Below, in pieces: positions 51,050 through 62,436 of a DNA stretch of 64,000 bases. Source of the DNA: Cryoendolithus antarcticus (lineage: Eukaryota; Ascomycota; Dothideomycetes; Cladosporiales; Cladosporiaceae). The position numbers were made by a program, and so were the translations under genes. Position 1 is the stretch's first letter; each line of letters starts with the position of its first letter. Location: the NCBI GenBank assembly GCA_002077065.1, contig NAJO01000003.1:1178001-1242000 (forward strand), read 5' to 3'. The notes under the pieces were generated by a model. That model was given only the letters and a program-made list of their open reading frames with translations, was not told where the DNA came from and ran no database searches.

Positions 51050-53135
51050 ATGAACGGTGGCGAAGATGGAGGAAGTCACCATACGAATGTGAAGTCTGTT
51101 GGAAGAAGGTACGATGCGGTCACGTGAACGAGGTGCAGAGACACCATACTGACATCGCCACAGTCATTCGAAGTCACAAGCTCGCACTGCTCTGATTCTA
51201 TACGGATCAGAAACAGGTAACGCTCAAGATGTAGCCGAAGAAATCAGTCGAATGGCCGAAAGGCTTAGATTCGACACCACAGTCCTTGATCTGGACTCGA
51301 TACAGGTGCGTGACTTGCTCAAATACAGCATGGTCATCTTCGCAGTGTCTACAGCCGGTCAAGGCGAAATGCCACAGAACGCCAGATTATTCTGGAAGAC
51401 GTTGCTCAGTGGTGCATTGAAGCCCGGCGTACTCAAGCGGCTTCGTTTCACGACCTTCGGCATTGGCGACAGCTCGTACCTGCGCTACAACGTTGCTCAC
51501 CGCATGTTATGCGCACGACTGGCGCAGCTGGGGGCATCTCTCTTCTGCGAACGAGGTGAGGGCAACGAGCAGCATCCTGAGGGGCACAGTGCGGGCTTTC
51601 GCGAATGGCTTGTGCCGCTGAAAGCTGCTGTCCTGAGCGCCTTCCCGTTGCCGGAGCCATTGGAGCCGCTTGCCGATGATGATTTCATACAGCCCAAGTG
51701 GATGCTTGCAGGACGGGCTGTGATTGAAGATCAGTCACCACCAATCTCCGCTGAAGCCGATGGTACCGGTCATCACGTCAAAGATTATGTCGAGGATGGT
51801 ATAGATCATGACAATCCAGCAGGGCCTGATGAGAGAGAGGCTGGTCCATCAAAGTGCTTGTTTCCTGTCAGCGACTCATACTCAGTCTTCATTGACTCCA
51901 ACAAACGAGTGACCTTCGGGACACACTTTCAAGACGTGCGCTTGCTGGACTTGCGACTCGATCGCGAGTACAAATACGGACCGGGCGCAGTGGCTGTTGT
52001 GTATCCGAAAAACTTCCCGACAGACGTGAACGACTTCCTCGATCTCATGCAGTGGCAGAGCTGTGCAGATCACCCACTTGATGTAGTCGCGACTGGCGGA
52101 ATTGCTGGTCAAGTCGGTTCGCCCTCTCCACTGCGGCATCTCGATCTCGCAGATACAACATGCACGATCAGATGGCTGCTTGAGAATGTCCTCGACATCA
52201 TGTCTATACCTCGACGGTCATTTTTCGCCAATCTAGCATACTTCGCCGGCACCAGTACTGAAGACGAGGTCTACCAACGCGATCGACTACTTGAGTTGAC
52301 AAATCCTGAGCTTATCGATGAGCTATGGGACTATACTACCCGACCAAAGCGGACCATACTCGAGGTCATGATGGACTTCACCACTATCAAAATACCTTGG
52401 CAGTATGTCTTGTCTGTTCTACCCATCATGCGCGGTCGCCAGTTCAGTATTGCGAGTGGCGGGAAGTACATGCATGACAGACGTGGTCGAACGAGAGTGC
52501 AGCTACTAGTTGCTATAGCTGATCCGCCAAGCCCAATCATTAAGTACCGTCGACGATACGGCGTCTGCACGCGGTACATTACTACCCTCCAGGCAGGTCA
52601 ACAGATTAACATCGGCATGCAACAAGGCTACCTTGACGTCAAACCGACAGAACTCGAGGTCCCAGTCATCATGATCGGACCTGGCACAGGGCTTGCTCCA
52701 ATGCGGTCCATGATTCATCAAAGACGCGCATGGGCAGAAGAGCTCGATCTCAAGCCCGCTGGCAAGCGACTTGATGGCGATCTGCTTTTCTTCGGCTGTC
52801 GCAGCAGCGACGCAGACGACTTCTTTCGCGACGAGTGGGAGCAGCTGGTCCGTGAGGAGGGCCTGCAGGTGTACACTGCGTATTCCCGAGATAAGACGCA
52901 GTCGAAGCAGTACGTTCAGGACTTGCTGCGAGCCAACGGTATCCAAGTTTATCGTACGCTCGTCGAGTACAACGGGAAGGTCTACCTCTCGGGATCATCT
53001 GGGGCGATGCCCAAGGGCGTCCGTGAGGCTTTACTGGATGTACTTGAGAAGGAGGGTACGATGACGCGGACGGACGCCGAGGCGTATCTTGATGGTATGG
53101 AGAAGGAAGGGAGGTACAAACAAGAGACCTGGTAG
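51050..53135 (+). CDS. TAH18: NADPH-dependent diflavin oxidoreductase Tah18
   Basis: Exons 51050-51108 and 51164-53135 encode 676 residues. Without the 55-bp intron, the flavodoxin P-loop would lack a start; spliced, the N-terminus runs 'MNGGEDGGSHHTNVKSV' into 'LILYGSETGNAQDVAEEIS'. The FMN domain continues with 'VSTAGQGEMPQNARLFW' and 'FGIGDSSYLRYN'. The FAD part has 'RQFSIASGG', the NADPH part 'GPGTGLAPMRSMIHQRR', 'FFGCRSSDADDFF' and 'YLSGSSGAMPKGVREAL'. Tah18 passes electrons from NADPH to Dre2 in cytosolic iron-sulfur protein assembly. The length matches fungal orthologues. Dre2 is not in the window. Confidence 0.92.
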
Positions 53136-53546
53136 TCTGCCGTGACGGACTCGAATGAAGTGCTCACGATCACGATAGGAAGCTTGTGACTTCGCGTTCA
53201 GTCAGCATTTCTGAGTCTGACAGTAACGTGAGAGCCCAAAGCACGAGCTCGTAACTTGCAATTTCACCTTTCGAGTACGGGTACCACATACATCGATCAT
53301 CTGTGACTCACTATCATCGAAAGGTAGTCTCAGAAGGTCCTGTAACCTTGTAGTCATTGACCTTACTTTGCTTGGTTGTTCCTGCCTTCCTACCCGACCG
53401 AAGTAATTCCGCCCCACTCTGACACGCGACGCGACTTCTGTGTAAAAGTTCGAATTTCGCGTCGAGTCCTTTTCCCTCTCGTTCCCCTCGTCAATAGCGA
53501 GCAAGGCCGCCATACGGTGTATTCTCTCCTTCTCACCAACGCCACG
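53136..53546. other. intergenic region upstream of CTP synthase
   Basis: 411 bp. The part before the ATG is pyrimidine-rich, as is common in fungal promoters and 5' UTRs. The frame stays open upstream to 53376, but family conservation starts only at 53547. Confidence 0.4.
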
Positions 53547-55334
53547 ATGAAGTACGTTCTCGTCTCCGGAGGTGTCATCAGCGGCGTAGGCAAGGGTATC
53601 ATTGCCTCGAGCGCCGGCCTGCTGCTGAAGACGATGGGATTGAAAGTCTCGAGTATCAAAATCGACCCTTACATCAACACCGATGCGGGCACCATGAATC
53701 CAAAGGAGCACGGCGAAGTCTACGTGCTGGACGACGGCGGAGAAGTGGATCTCGACCTTGGAAACTACGAGCGCTATCTCAATGTAACCCTCACCAAGGA
53801 TAACAATATCACGCTTGGGAAGATCTACTCTCAGGTCATCGAGCGAGAAAGGCGAGGCGATTACTTGGGCAAGACGGTTCAGGTGGTGCCTCACGTGACT
53901 GGAGCAATCGAGGAATGGATACAGAGAGTAGCCAAGGTGCCAGTCGACGACACTGGGTTGGAGCCGGATGTGTGTATCATCGAGTTGGGTGGTACAGTTG
54001 GTGATATCGAGTCCATGGCGTTTGTGGAGGCGCTGTGCGAGTTGCGTCGAAACTGCGGCAGGGACGACTTCATGCAGATCCACGTATCCTACGTACCTCT
54101 GGTCCATGGCGAGCAGAAGACTAAGCCGACGCAAATGGCGATCCGTAGCGTCCGGTCTGCTGGTTTGGTGCCCGACTTGATTGCATGCAGGTGCGAGAAG
54201 CCGCTCGAGACTGCGGCAGTGGAGAAGATAGCGAGGTTCTGTCAGGTTCAGGTGCCGCACATATTGAACGTGAGGGACATGCCAAGCACATATCAGGTGC
54301 CTATCCTGCTATATGAGCAGGATCTGATCGCCCTGATGACCACGACCTTACGCCTCGATGAGATCTTGATTCCTCAAGCGATGAAGCAGAAGGGAGATCA
54401 TATCTGGAGCACTTGGAAAGACCTTTGTCTCGGTCTTGAGCATCTCCGCGACAACCTCGATATTGTGCTCGTCGGCAAATATCTGGAGTGTCCCGATTCG
54501 TATCTCTCCGTCATCAAATCTCTCGAACACGCTGCCATGCGTTGCCGACGGAAGCTCAACCTGATCATGATTGATGCTGAGCATCTTGAGTCTCATACCA
54601 ACAAATCTGACCCGGCCTCGTTTCACAAAGCCTGGCACGCTGTTAGCACCGCAGCCGGGATTCTCGTTCCCGGAGGGTTCGGTGCTCGTGGTACCGAGGG
54701 CATGATCGCGGCTGCAAAGTGGGCCAGGGAGAGCAAAACGCCGTATCTTGGCATTTGTCTGGGAATGCAGCTCGCTGTTGTGGAATTTGCACGATCTGTT
54801 TGCGATATCCCAATTCCCCAAGCAACGTCCTACGAGTTTGACGCGACCAACGACGATCGCGTGATCGTCTCGATGCCGGAACATCACCCAGGAAAGTTGG
54901 GAGGCACTATGAGACTCGGACTACGACCCACGCTATGGCAGCCAGATACGCAATGGTCAAAGCTTCGTGCATTGTATGGCATGGACAACGGGAGCATTAA
55001 CGAACGCCATCGTCATCGATACGAGGTTAACCCTTCGTATATCGACCAGCTCCAGAACAAAGGACTGACCTTCATTGGGAAGGACGAAACTGGCGTAAGG
55101 CAGGAGATCATCGAGTTGCGCGATCATCCTTGGTTCGTTGGTGTCCAATTCCACCCAGAATATCTCAGTCGCGTCTTAGAACCAAGCAAGCCTTATTTAG
55201 GGTTTATTGCTGCTTCTGCGAAGATCCTTGAAGAGATTACTGCCGAAGGGCAGCGCGTTCCGTCGAACGGGGGCGAGGTTAATGGGCTTACGAATGGTAA
55301 CCACGCGGCGCTGTATAGACTGCCTGTGCTCTAG
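53547..55334 (+). CDS. URA7: CTP synthase
   Basis: 595 residues, single exon; the start 'MKYVLVSGGVISGVGKGIIA' is the exact family N-terminus. The synthetase domain includes 'KIDPYINTDAGTMNPKEHGE' and 'DLDLGNYERYL'; the glutaminase domain has 'GGFGARGTEGMIAA', the nucleophile Cys in 'LGICLGMQLAVVEFARS' (C404) and the catalytic His/Glu in 'FHPEYLSR' (near 536-538). It converts UTP to CTP with glutamine and ATP in the cytosol. The acidic/Asn tail after 'EEITAEGQR' is typical of fungal enzymes. Its high codon regularity produces a long antisense shadow ORF. Confidence 0.96.
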   Translation: MKYVLVSGGVISGVGKGIIASSAGLLLKTMGLKVSSIKIDPYINTDAGTMNPKEHGEVYVLDDGGEVDLDLGNYERYLNVTLTKDNNITLGKIYSQVIERERRGDYLGKTVQVVPHVTGAIEEWIQRVAKVPVDDTGLEPDVCIIELGGTVGDIESMAFVEALCELRRNCGRDDFMQIHVSYVPLVHGEQKTKPTQMAIRSVRSAGLVPDLIACRCEKPLETAAVEKIARFCQVQVPHILNVRDMPSTYQVPILLYEQDLIALMTTTLRLDEILIPQAMKQKGDHIWSTWKDLCLGLEHLRDNLDIVLVGKYLECPDSYLSVIKSLEHAAMRCRRKLNLIMIDAEHLESHTNKSDPASFHKAWHAVSTAAGILVPGGFGARGTEGMIAAAKWARESKTPYLGICLGMQLAVVEFARSVCDIPIPQATSYEFDATNDDRVIVSMPEHHPGKLGGTMRLGLRPTLWQPDTQWSKLRALYGMDNGSINERHRHRYEVNPSYIDQLQNKGLTFIGKDETGVRQEIIELRDHPWFVGVQFHPEYLSRVLEPSKPYLGFIAASAKILEEITAEGQRVPSNGGEVNGLTNGNHAALYRLPVL

Positions 55335-55813
55335 ATGAGCCGGCTATGAGATTGTGGAAGGTAGACTGCATTGGGATCAGCGTTGGTGTTGGAGGCTCAG
55401 ACTGGGACTTTCGGGCATGTGCTTAATGTGCTAAGACATAATGTGTATGCTCGAATTGGCTGTAATCACCACTGACTATCCGCGTGCGCGGGATATTGCT
55501 TGTGCTCCTATCGGTCTAGCTGCGTAAGTGCAGCACGGTGATATTGGGCCTGTGAGAGCTGATGAAGCATGACACGGTCTCACGAGCATTAAAGCTCTTA
55601 CTCGCTGCACTGAGTACACTGATGGAAGCATAGGAATGGCTAACAGTTTCGGAGAAGCGACAGCCGCCGAACGTCGCCAATCGAGGCGCACCGGGTGGCC
55701 ATCAAGGTCACTCTGGAGCAGGCCTCGCACTGGGCCAGCGACCTTGGTTACTATTCTCGCAGCCGAATATGGTGGAGCACATTGGATGTTTCGCGGAGAT
55801 GCGAACTCCCCTC
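55335..55813. other. convergent intergenic region
   Basis: 479 bp between the convergent CTP synthase and Mug14-like genes. No gene or motif is seen. Confidence 0.4.
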
Positions 55814-56802
55814 TCACTTCAGGAAGCTACCTCCGGTCTTGGCTAGGATCTCGTCATAATATGGCTGGAATGCCTGCGAGCGAACGTGTCAGTCTCCACG
55901 CTCTGCATGCGGAGCGGTCTCCAACATCATATTCGACTTACCAGCCAGCCCTTCTCAGGCGTCCCCACCTGCTGATAGCTGAAATGCGCCTCCTCGTCCG
56001 GAATGAACGTCTTCGTCAGTCCACTCCCATGCGCCGCAGCATCAACAAGCAGCTGCGCATGACAAGTCTTATCAAGACTCATGAACCAGAATGCCGCCGC
56101 ATCGACCGTCGCACCGACGGTCAACAACCCATGATTCTGCAGAATAATCGCCTTCCCATCCCCCAAGTGACTCGCAATCCTCGCCCCTTCCTCCCGATCC
56201 AGCACCACGCCACCGAATTGCGGATACACGGCGTGATTCTTGTAGAACCGCAGAGAGTCCTGGGTGATCATATCGAGTTCCTTGCCGAAGACTGACCAAG
56301 CTTTGCCGTGGACGCTGTGGGCGTGGCAAGCAGCGTGGACGTCTGGACGGGCTTTGTGGATCTCTGAGTGGATTGCGAAGGCTGCGGCGTTTATGGGCTC
56401 GTCGCCGATGACTACGTCGCCGTCTTCGTTGACGAGTATCAGGTCGGAGACTTTGATTTGGGAGAAGTGCATGGAAAGTGGGTTGAGCCCTGGGCTTATT
56501 GTCAGTCACAATCCTCACTCTGGCGTTGGAGACGATCGAGTTGAGTGCTTACAGAAATGATCCGTCTCCACCGGATCTCTCACACTGATATGACCAGCAA
56601 CGCCCTCATCGAAACCTCGCTCGGCGAACACTCGAAATGCGGCTGCGAGATGCTGTTTGCGGTACAGACGTTCATCTTCCAGAGTATTGAACTTGGGGTA
56701 TGAGCGGATTCGTAACTGTTTGCCTGACTTCGTCTTGCCTAGTGCGCCTACTGTGGCATTGTTCGCGGACTCGGAGTGAAGCGTGGTCGCAGATGGTGCC
56801 AT
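55814..56802 (-). CDS. class II aldolase/adducin-domain protein (Mug14-like)
   Basis: Exons 56802-56553, 56489-55942 and 55873-55814 encode 285 residues. Key features are '[20 protein letters not shown]', the Zn-ligand His region '[19 protein letters not shown]', 'GEARIAS'-like '[20 protein letters not shown]' with the later metal His, and the C-terminal '[14 protein letters not shown]'. Intron 1 splits the Trp codon of '[12 protein letters not shown]'; intron 3's removal restores the last 20 codons. The family is related to fuculose/ribulose-phosphate aldolases; fission yeast Mug14 and many fungal relatives have no proven substrate. A catalytic aldolase role is therefore only possible. Confidence 0.88.
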
Positions 56803-57198
56803 AATGATGCGTGATTCTGTGAGCGTAATCCTGGAGATATGGAATGATCAGGATATAGAATGCAGACAGTATATAGCCGGAAAATAGAGAGTGCGGTTAC
56901 TTGCTATTACCGAGCTAAACATGTAAAACATCTAGCTACTACTCTGCCACCGCTGTGTTCAAGGTAAGCTTTCCCCACACTAGCTACTGCTCAACCACCA
57001 GCGTAGCGTCTACTCGGCACAAATATTGCCGAATTCACCACAGTTCTGCCACCGCAATAGTGGCCATGATGCGCTTTCCGCTTTGCGATGGATTTTGATC
57101 CCCCACAGTTCAGCGCGCTCGCGTTCCCTCGCATCGTCCACCTCTTCCTCAAGCTCGCCCATGACTTCGACTCCAGCCGATATCAACAAAAGTCGTCA
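56803..57198. other. intergenic region
   Basis: 396 bp between the Mug14-like start and the PFS2 stop. A weak imperfect repeat of 'CTAGCTACT' (56933 and 56981 areas) is seen, otherwise nothing. Confidence 0.35.
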
Positions 57199-59044
57199 CT
57201 ACCGAGCCTTCGTATACCGACCCAGCCGCATCTCAGCCTGCAGACTCTCCTCCTGACTAGGAAGTGGTCCTCGCTTCCTCACACCTGCAGCGTCACCCAC
57301 CGGCCCTCCCATCCCAGGCAGTGGCGGGAACCCAGGCGGCATCACGAAGCCCGGCGGAGGCGGTGGTAGAGGCATCCCGTTTGGCGGTAGAGGCGGCAGA
57401 TTACCGCCAAACATTTTCTTCAAGCTTTCCATGTCCATTGGAGGTGGAGCGCCGGGTGGGAAGCCCATGGGTAGGGGCGGGAAGTCGAGTTGTTGAGCGC
57501 CGCCGAGACTTGTGCCGTCGGGGTGGGGTGGGAGGACTGGCAAGCCTATACCGGGCAGACCGGGGAGGTAGGAGCGACTTGGTCCATTCTGATCAAGGAG
57601 GGCATCTGCTTCGTCCTCGGCTTCTGCTTCTTCCTCTTCGCGCATGCGTGCGGCTTCAGACTTCTTCCAAGTGCCTTGTGCCTCTGCTGCGGCTTGCCCA
57701 ATATGCCAGCGATCATTGATGTAGCTGTCCTCGCCTGGTCGTGGGCGGGTCCAGAAGCGTGTGACTTTGTCGTTAGCGCCTGTTGCTAGGATGTGGCCGA
57801 GAGGATGCCAGTCCATAGCCCAGATGGCGTATTCATGTGCGTACTGTGTCTTGTGGGCTGGGTAGATTGTCTGAGCGGATGCCTCTGTAGGATTGACCGA
57901 GTCGTATGGGGACAATGTGCTGGCTGTGCCGGGTGGCGGGTTCTGCTCATCGAGGAGGTAGTGGTGCATGGCGCCGTCGCCACCTCCAGTGGTGAGCATC
58001 GAGGAGTGTATGGGATGCCATGTGAGTGAGCTGATCTCCTTGTCGTGGCCCTTAAGCAGGAACACATCACGCATCATCCGTATATCGAAGACTCTGGCTA
58101 CTGGGTCTCGGGCACATGAAGCGAGAAGAACACCATTCGTGGGCTCGAATTTTGTCATTGCCACTGTGTTCTTATGACCATGTAGCGTAGTCAGACACCG
58201 TCCCGTCCTTGGGTCCCATAGCTTGACTTGGTGATCCTTCGATCCTGACACAAGCAAACCCTTCGTCGGATGCCAGTCCACGCACTTTGCGTCCCACTGA
58301 TGCCCCGTCAACACCGACTCCTCCGTACCACCCGCGAAATCGAAGATCTTAAGTGATGCATCGTCGCTAGCTGTCACGAACTTCGAGTCTGTAGGTGCGA
58401 ACGCTAAGTCTCGCACTGGATCACCGTGCGCCTTGATCTCCTTGACATTGTTGAAGTTCGTCTGCCAGTATTTGACGATGCCTGCTTGGTCGGCAGAGAT
58501 CAGCCACTCGTCGTTGTGTGAGTATGTGACCGCACGGAGTGCGTGGTCATGCGCTTGCATGATGGTCTCGAAGTTGAACCCAGTGCCGTTCCATAGCGTG
58601 AACTCTCCACTCGTAGATCCTGTCAGCAGCCGCCGGCCTTCGGGAGTCCACTTAACGACATTGACTGGGTGCTTCACTTTGTTGAGCGACGAATGAAGGT
58701 GGCGTGCCGGGATTGAATCCACTGGTCGGCTTCGCCGTCCTGCGGATGGTAGCATCTACTCGTTGTCAGTCCATCATTCGAGTCTCATTGGAGCAAGGTA
58801 CCCACGTCGTGAATATAGCTTGACGTCGGTCGCTCTGCCTCGAAGCCTCGCGATGCTTGATACTTCGGTCTTCGGTTCTCCAAGTAGTGGACATATGTGT
58901 TGCCGATGTCTGTAGCATTGCCTGCACTGAGTGTAAGTGATGTGAACAGCCTGCTGCAGACGCGAGAAACTTACGTCGATTGGGTCGACCGCCTATGCGC
59001 GCTCGTCCACCATCAAACCCGCCATGATCATACCCGCCATCCAT
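57199..59044 (-). CDS. PFS2: polyadenylation factor Pfs2 (WDR33-like WD40 protein)
   Basis: Three exons (59044-58975, 58921-58806, 58755-57199) give 580 residues. The first two restore the family N-terminus '[13 protein letters not shown]', '[19 protein letters not shown]' and '[14 protein letters not shown]'. Six to seven WD40 repeats follow ('[15 protein letters not shown]', '[15 protein letters not shown]', '[15 protein letters not shown]', '[15 protein letters not shown]', '[16 protein letters not shown]'). The C-terminus is Pro/Gly/Met-rich. Pfs2 bridges the cleavage and polyadenylation complex in the nucleus. The last exon begins with an in-frame ATG, so a single-exon model would miss 62 residues. 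Head-to-head with ALG5. Confidence 0.93.
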
Positions 59045-59553
59045 GATGGCGAGCGTGATGTACGCTGGACCGCAGCAAGATCTGATCGTCTATACCGTGG
59101 ACGAGTGGGCTGTCTTAAATGCGACCTTGGATTTCTGCCGTCGCGTCCAGGAGTCGCGCCAAAAGGCAAGTTGAATGTGATTGTTGAATGACTTTCCAAG
59201 GCTCAGGAGTCGTTTCTGATATGACCAGGTCTTCAGTAGCCGTCGATGAGCTCTGGACGATATCTTACACTTGATTCGTAGCAGTATGAAATGGGCCAAA
59301 GTATATGCTTTGATGGGCTGGAGAAGACCGCCATGGGAGTGAAGTAGGTCGTACTGAGATATACCGCTAGGCGAATTTCTGAGACCTTACATTACTGCAC
59401 AGCTGGACGTCTGGGCATTGGCGTTGGTCGAGGATATATATATGATAAATCATCTCAAGACTCAAAAGCACGTTTGTTGTGATCAACGGTGGCAGCGTCG
59501 ACCAGGCGTCACTTCTAGACGTTTGCTCGAGCTTTGACAACAAACTCGCAAAG
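59045..59553. promoter_or_regulatory. shared divergent promoter PFS2/ALG5
   Basis: 509 bp between divergent starts. No recognised motif; promoter role inferred from position. Confidence 0.4.
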
Positions 59554-60929
59554 ATGGACTCGTCCGACACAGTGTCAGACTCAATGTGGACGGCATTGGA
59601 CAGAATCGCTGCAGTCCCGCTATGGGCATGGGCGATGGGAGCAGTGATGGGCCTCTTTGGTATCCTAGTCCTGGTATTTCCTTTCGCCCGTATCTCATAG
59701 CACAGTCTCCCTTCAATCAGGACACAAGAGCCAGCTTTCCACACCTTCCCCATGCTCAGACTAACAAGATGCTTCCCAGGCATATACTGGACTCTACTTT
59801 CTAGCTCCGGTACCTAGACCAGCTCGGACTTCAGAGAAGCAATACATCACAGTCGACGCCTCCGGCCGTACAACAGCCCCCCAACCCCTACCATGCTGGC
59901 ACGACAACCACCTTGCCCTCCGCCAAATGGCCCGCCAAGGCCAGATCCCACCCTCCGAAGCCAATCAAATCACCGAAGCAGAGCTCTTCATGACGCTAGT
60001 GGTTCCGGCTTACAATGAACAACACCGCCTGAGCGGCATGCTGGAAGAAGCTGTGGAGTACTTGGAAGCAGAGTACGGCCACCATGGCACGCACAGTAGG
60101 GGCAGCAGCAACGGCAGTCTGCAAGCTAGCGGACAGCAAGCGGATGCGAGGCGAGGGTGGGAAGTGCTGATTGTGAGTGATGGGAGTACGGATCAGACTG
60201 TTGCTACGGCTTTGCAGTTCGCGAAGACGCATCAGCTGGTAACGCCTCCGACGCCAAGAGGTCCCTGGAATGGGGTAGGGAAGCCTACGAGGATTACGCC
60301 AGGAGCAATCAGGGTAATCACCTTGGAGGAGAACCGAGGGAAGGGCGGAGCGGTCACACATGGCATGAGGCACGCACGGGGAACGTATGTTGTGTTTGCA
60401 GATGCGGATGGCGCGAGTCGATTCACCGATTTGGGAAGTCTTGTGCGAGGATGCGAGGAAGCCAAAGACAATCTCGGGCGCGCAGTGGCAGTGGGAAGCA
60501 GAGCACATATGGTCGGCACGGAAGCAGTGGTTAAGGTAAGCCTTCCCCACCTCAGTCCACCTCACACATATATTGATACTCCAACAGCGCTCCCTCCTCC
60601 GCAACACCCTGATGCACGCCTTCCATCTCCTCCTGCGCCTGCTCTCACCTCCAGCCACGGCCGCAATCCGCGACACGCAATGCGGCTTCAAGCTCTTCAC
60701 TCGCCCGTCACTCCCCTACATAATCCCCTACATGCATTCTGAGGGCTGGATTTTCGACGTGGAGATGCTTATGCTCGCTGAGAGCGCAGGGATCCCCATG
60801 GTGGAGTGTCCGGTGGGCTGGAAGGAGATTGGCGGGAGCAAGCTCAACGTGGTGTGGGACAGTCTGGGCATGGCTGTGGGGTTGGCGGTGCTGAGGGGAG
60901 GGTGGGGCATGGGTATTTGGAGGAGATGA
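59554..60929 (+). CDS. ALG5: dolichyl-phosphate beta-glucosyltransferase Alg5
   Basis: Three exons (59554-59673, 59780-60535, 60588-60929) encode 405 residues. Exon 1 carries the membrane anchor 'PLWAWAMGAVMGLFGILVL'; the 106-bp intron ends 14-18 nt after a perfect CTAAC. Exon 2 continues 'YFLAPVPRPARTSEKQYITV' and holds the GT2 fold: 'LVVPAYNEQHRL' (near 113), 'LIVSDGSTDQT', 'NRGKGGAVTHGM' and the DxD 'FADADGAS' (about 246-252). Exon 3 has 'IRDTQCGFKLFTRPSLPYII' and 'HSEGWIFDVEMLMLAESAGI'. The enzyme makes dolichyl-phosphate-glucose from UDP-glucose at the ER for N-glycan assembly. The exon 1 join is inferred but gives the expected topology. Confidence 0.9.
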
Positions 60930-61240
60930 GCATGGAATGGAGGGGAATGAAAACGAGCGGCAAAAACGAGGTGCACGGTGTAGCAGCTCTGAACCAACCC
61001 AGTCATGGGTGAGCTACCAGACATGGCAGGCGTCGGCCGCTGGAATAGACAAAAGCCAAGGTCAGGAAGCATTTCCCCTTCGTTTTCGGCATAAGGGTAC
61101 TGGTTTACAGGACTGCTCAGCGCCTTTATGTAACAGATCTCCTGCGTGGGAAGGGAAATCGCCACTCCAATAACAACCTTCGTGGGAAGCGGGTCCTCGG
61201 CGATATAAATTCACTGATCCTATCATCGCAGCGCTGGCTC
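60930..61240. other. convergent intergenic region
   Basis: 311 bp between convergent ALG5 and the NTF2-like gene. Nothing recognised. Confidence 0.35.
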
Positions 61241-61736
61241 TCATGCTTCCTTCTCTCCTCCGGCCATGGCTGCTGTAACCTTCGCCATGAATGCCTCCAA
61301 CGCCTTCGAGTCCAGAAACTCATCGACCCTCGTAACCTTCTTCCCATCTTCTGTAAACGTCTGCATCATCACGCCCTGCAACTCCAACGGGCCAAGCTTC
61401 GTGTCCGCGTTGATCACGAACTCGAAACTAGACTTGTGTGCCTCGCCGTCGTGAACAAAGTTCTTGGTCCCGTACTGCAGATGACTTCAGCGCTTGCCTG
61501 TAGAATCAGGGCGAGGTATTCCATACGTTCAATGGGGTGGTGAATATCGCACCCATGCCTTGCAGCCGCGCGAGCATCACCTCAGCAGTTTCTTCGCTCT
61601 CGCCGAGAGAGCTGCTGGGCTGCTGGTTTCGGATGAAGCCTGGCGCGCAGAGACCTGCAACAGCATCGAGCTGCCAGTTGGTGAAGTAGTCGATGAAGTC
61701 GGAGACTGTTGCTTTCTGTGCCGCGAGCGAGGACAT
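61241..61736 (-). CDS. NTF2/SnoaL-like small protein
   Basis: Exons 61736-61527 and 61474-61241 join in frame to 147 residues. The sequence begins 'MSSLAAQKATVSDFIDYFTN', continues with 'WQLDAVAGLCAPGF', 'LGPLELQGVMMQTFTEDGKK' and 'VTRVDEFLDSKALEAFMAKV', the α-helix then curved β-sheet pattern of SnoaL-like/NTF2-fold proteins. It has no obvious catalytic dyad, and many fungal members have no known function. The intron is 52 bp (GTATGG to TGCAG); it removes a TGA present in the unspliced frame. Confidence 0.7.
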
Positions 61737-62436
61737 GGTGAGAGAACGTGAAGGATTGACGAAGACGGTATCTATGGACTATTGTGCAAACGACGGAAGG
61801 GATGACTGTGAGAAGCTGAATAGGAAATTGTCGACCGATTGTGTCGGAACTTATACTCATCCACATTTACTACAACCCATTCGACCATCCCTATCCATGC
61901 CAGCTGAGCTACGCATCAATGAGCTACTGTTGCGTTGCAATCTGCGATCCTTGACGCGAAGCACCAGTCATGATAGAGCTGAAGACGTGCACGCGAAATG
62001 CATCAATCCTTCGATGCGCGCTTATAGTCGTCGGTCAGATCTGTTCCTCCCTCCGACGCATTCGCGTGTCATGACAACTTCACCGGGTAGATTATGCAAA
62101 CGTAGTCAAAGTCGAGGGCTGTACGCATAAACTATCTAACTGCCGCCCTATTGCAGAGGGTGCGGTTAGCGAAAAAGTCTGCGAGGACGTTTCATCTGGG
62201 CACTGTAAATGGTCGGTGAGCTGTATTGTTTAAGAGCCACGATGATAAGGATGAGTGCCATGTATTACGGAAGAGGGAATGCGGTTTGGTGAGTTTTTGG
62301 CTTGCTGTTTCTGTGCGGAAGGAGTCCGCTTTTGAGCTTGGCATTCCCGAGACCGCGTGTGGACTTTGTGCTTGGGGGAGCATTGCGATGGAGATAACTC
62401 GTATATATCCCACTCCATCCGACGTACGAAACGACC
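61737..62436. promoter_or_regulatory. divergent promoter region NTF2-like/MRPL46
   Basis: 700 bp between divergent starts, with short ORFs lacking coding character. No known motif was identified. Confidence 0.35.

Noticed and set aside
53202..54260. 352-codon open frame antisense to CTP synthase
   Set aside because: Mirrors the conserved enzyme on the other strand; no motif or sensible protein character.
55636..56295. 219-codon plus-strand frame over the Mug14-like gene
   Set aside because: Covers an exon-intron-exon stretch of a clear conserved gene on the other strand.
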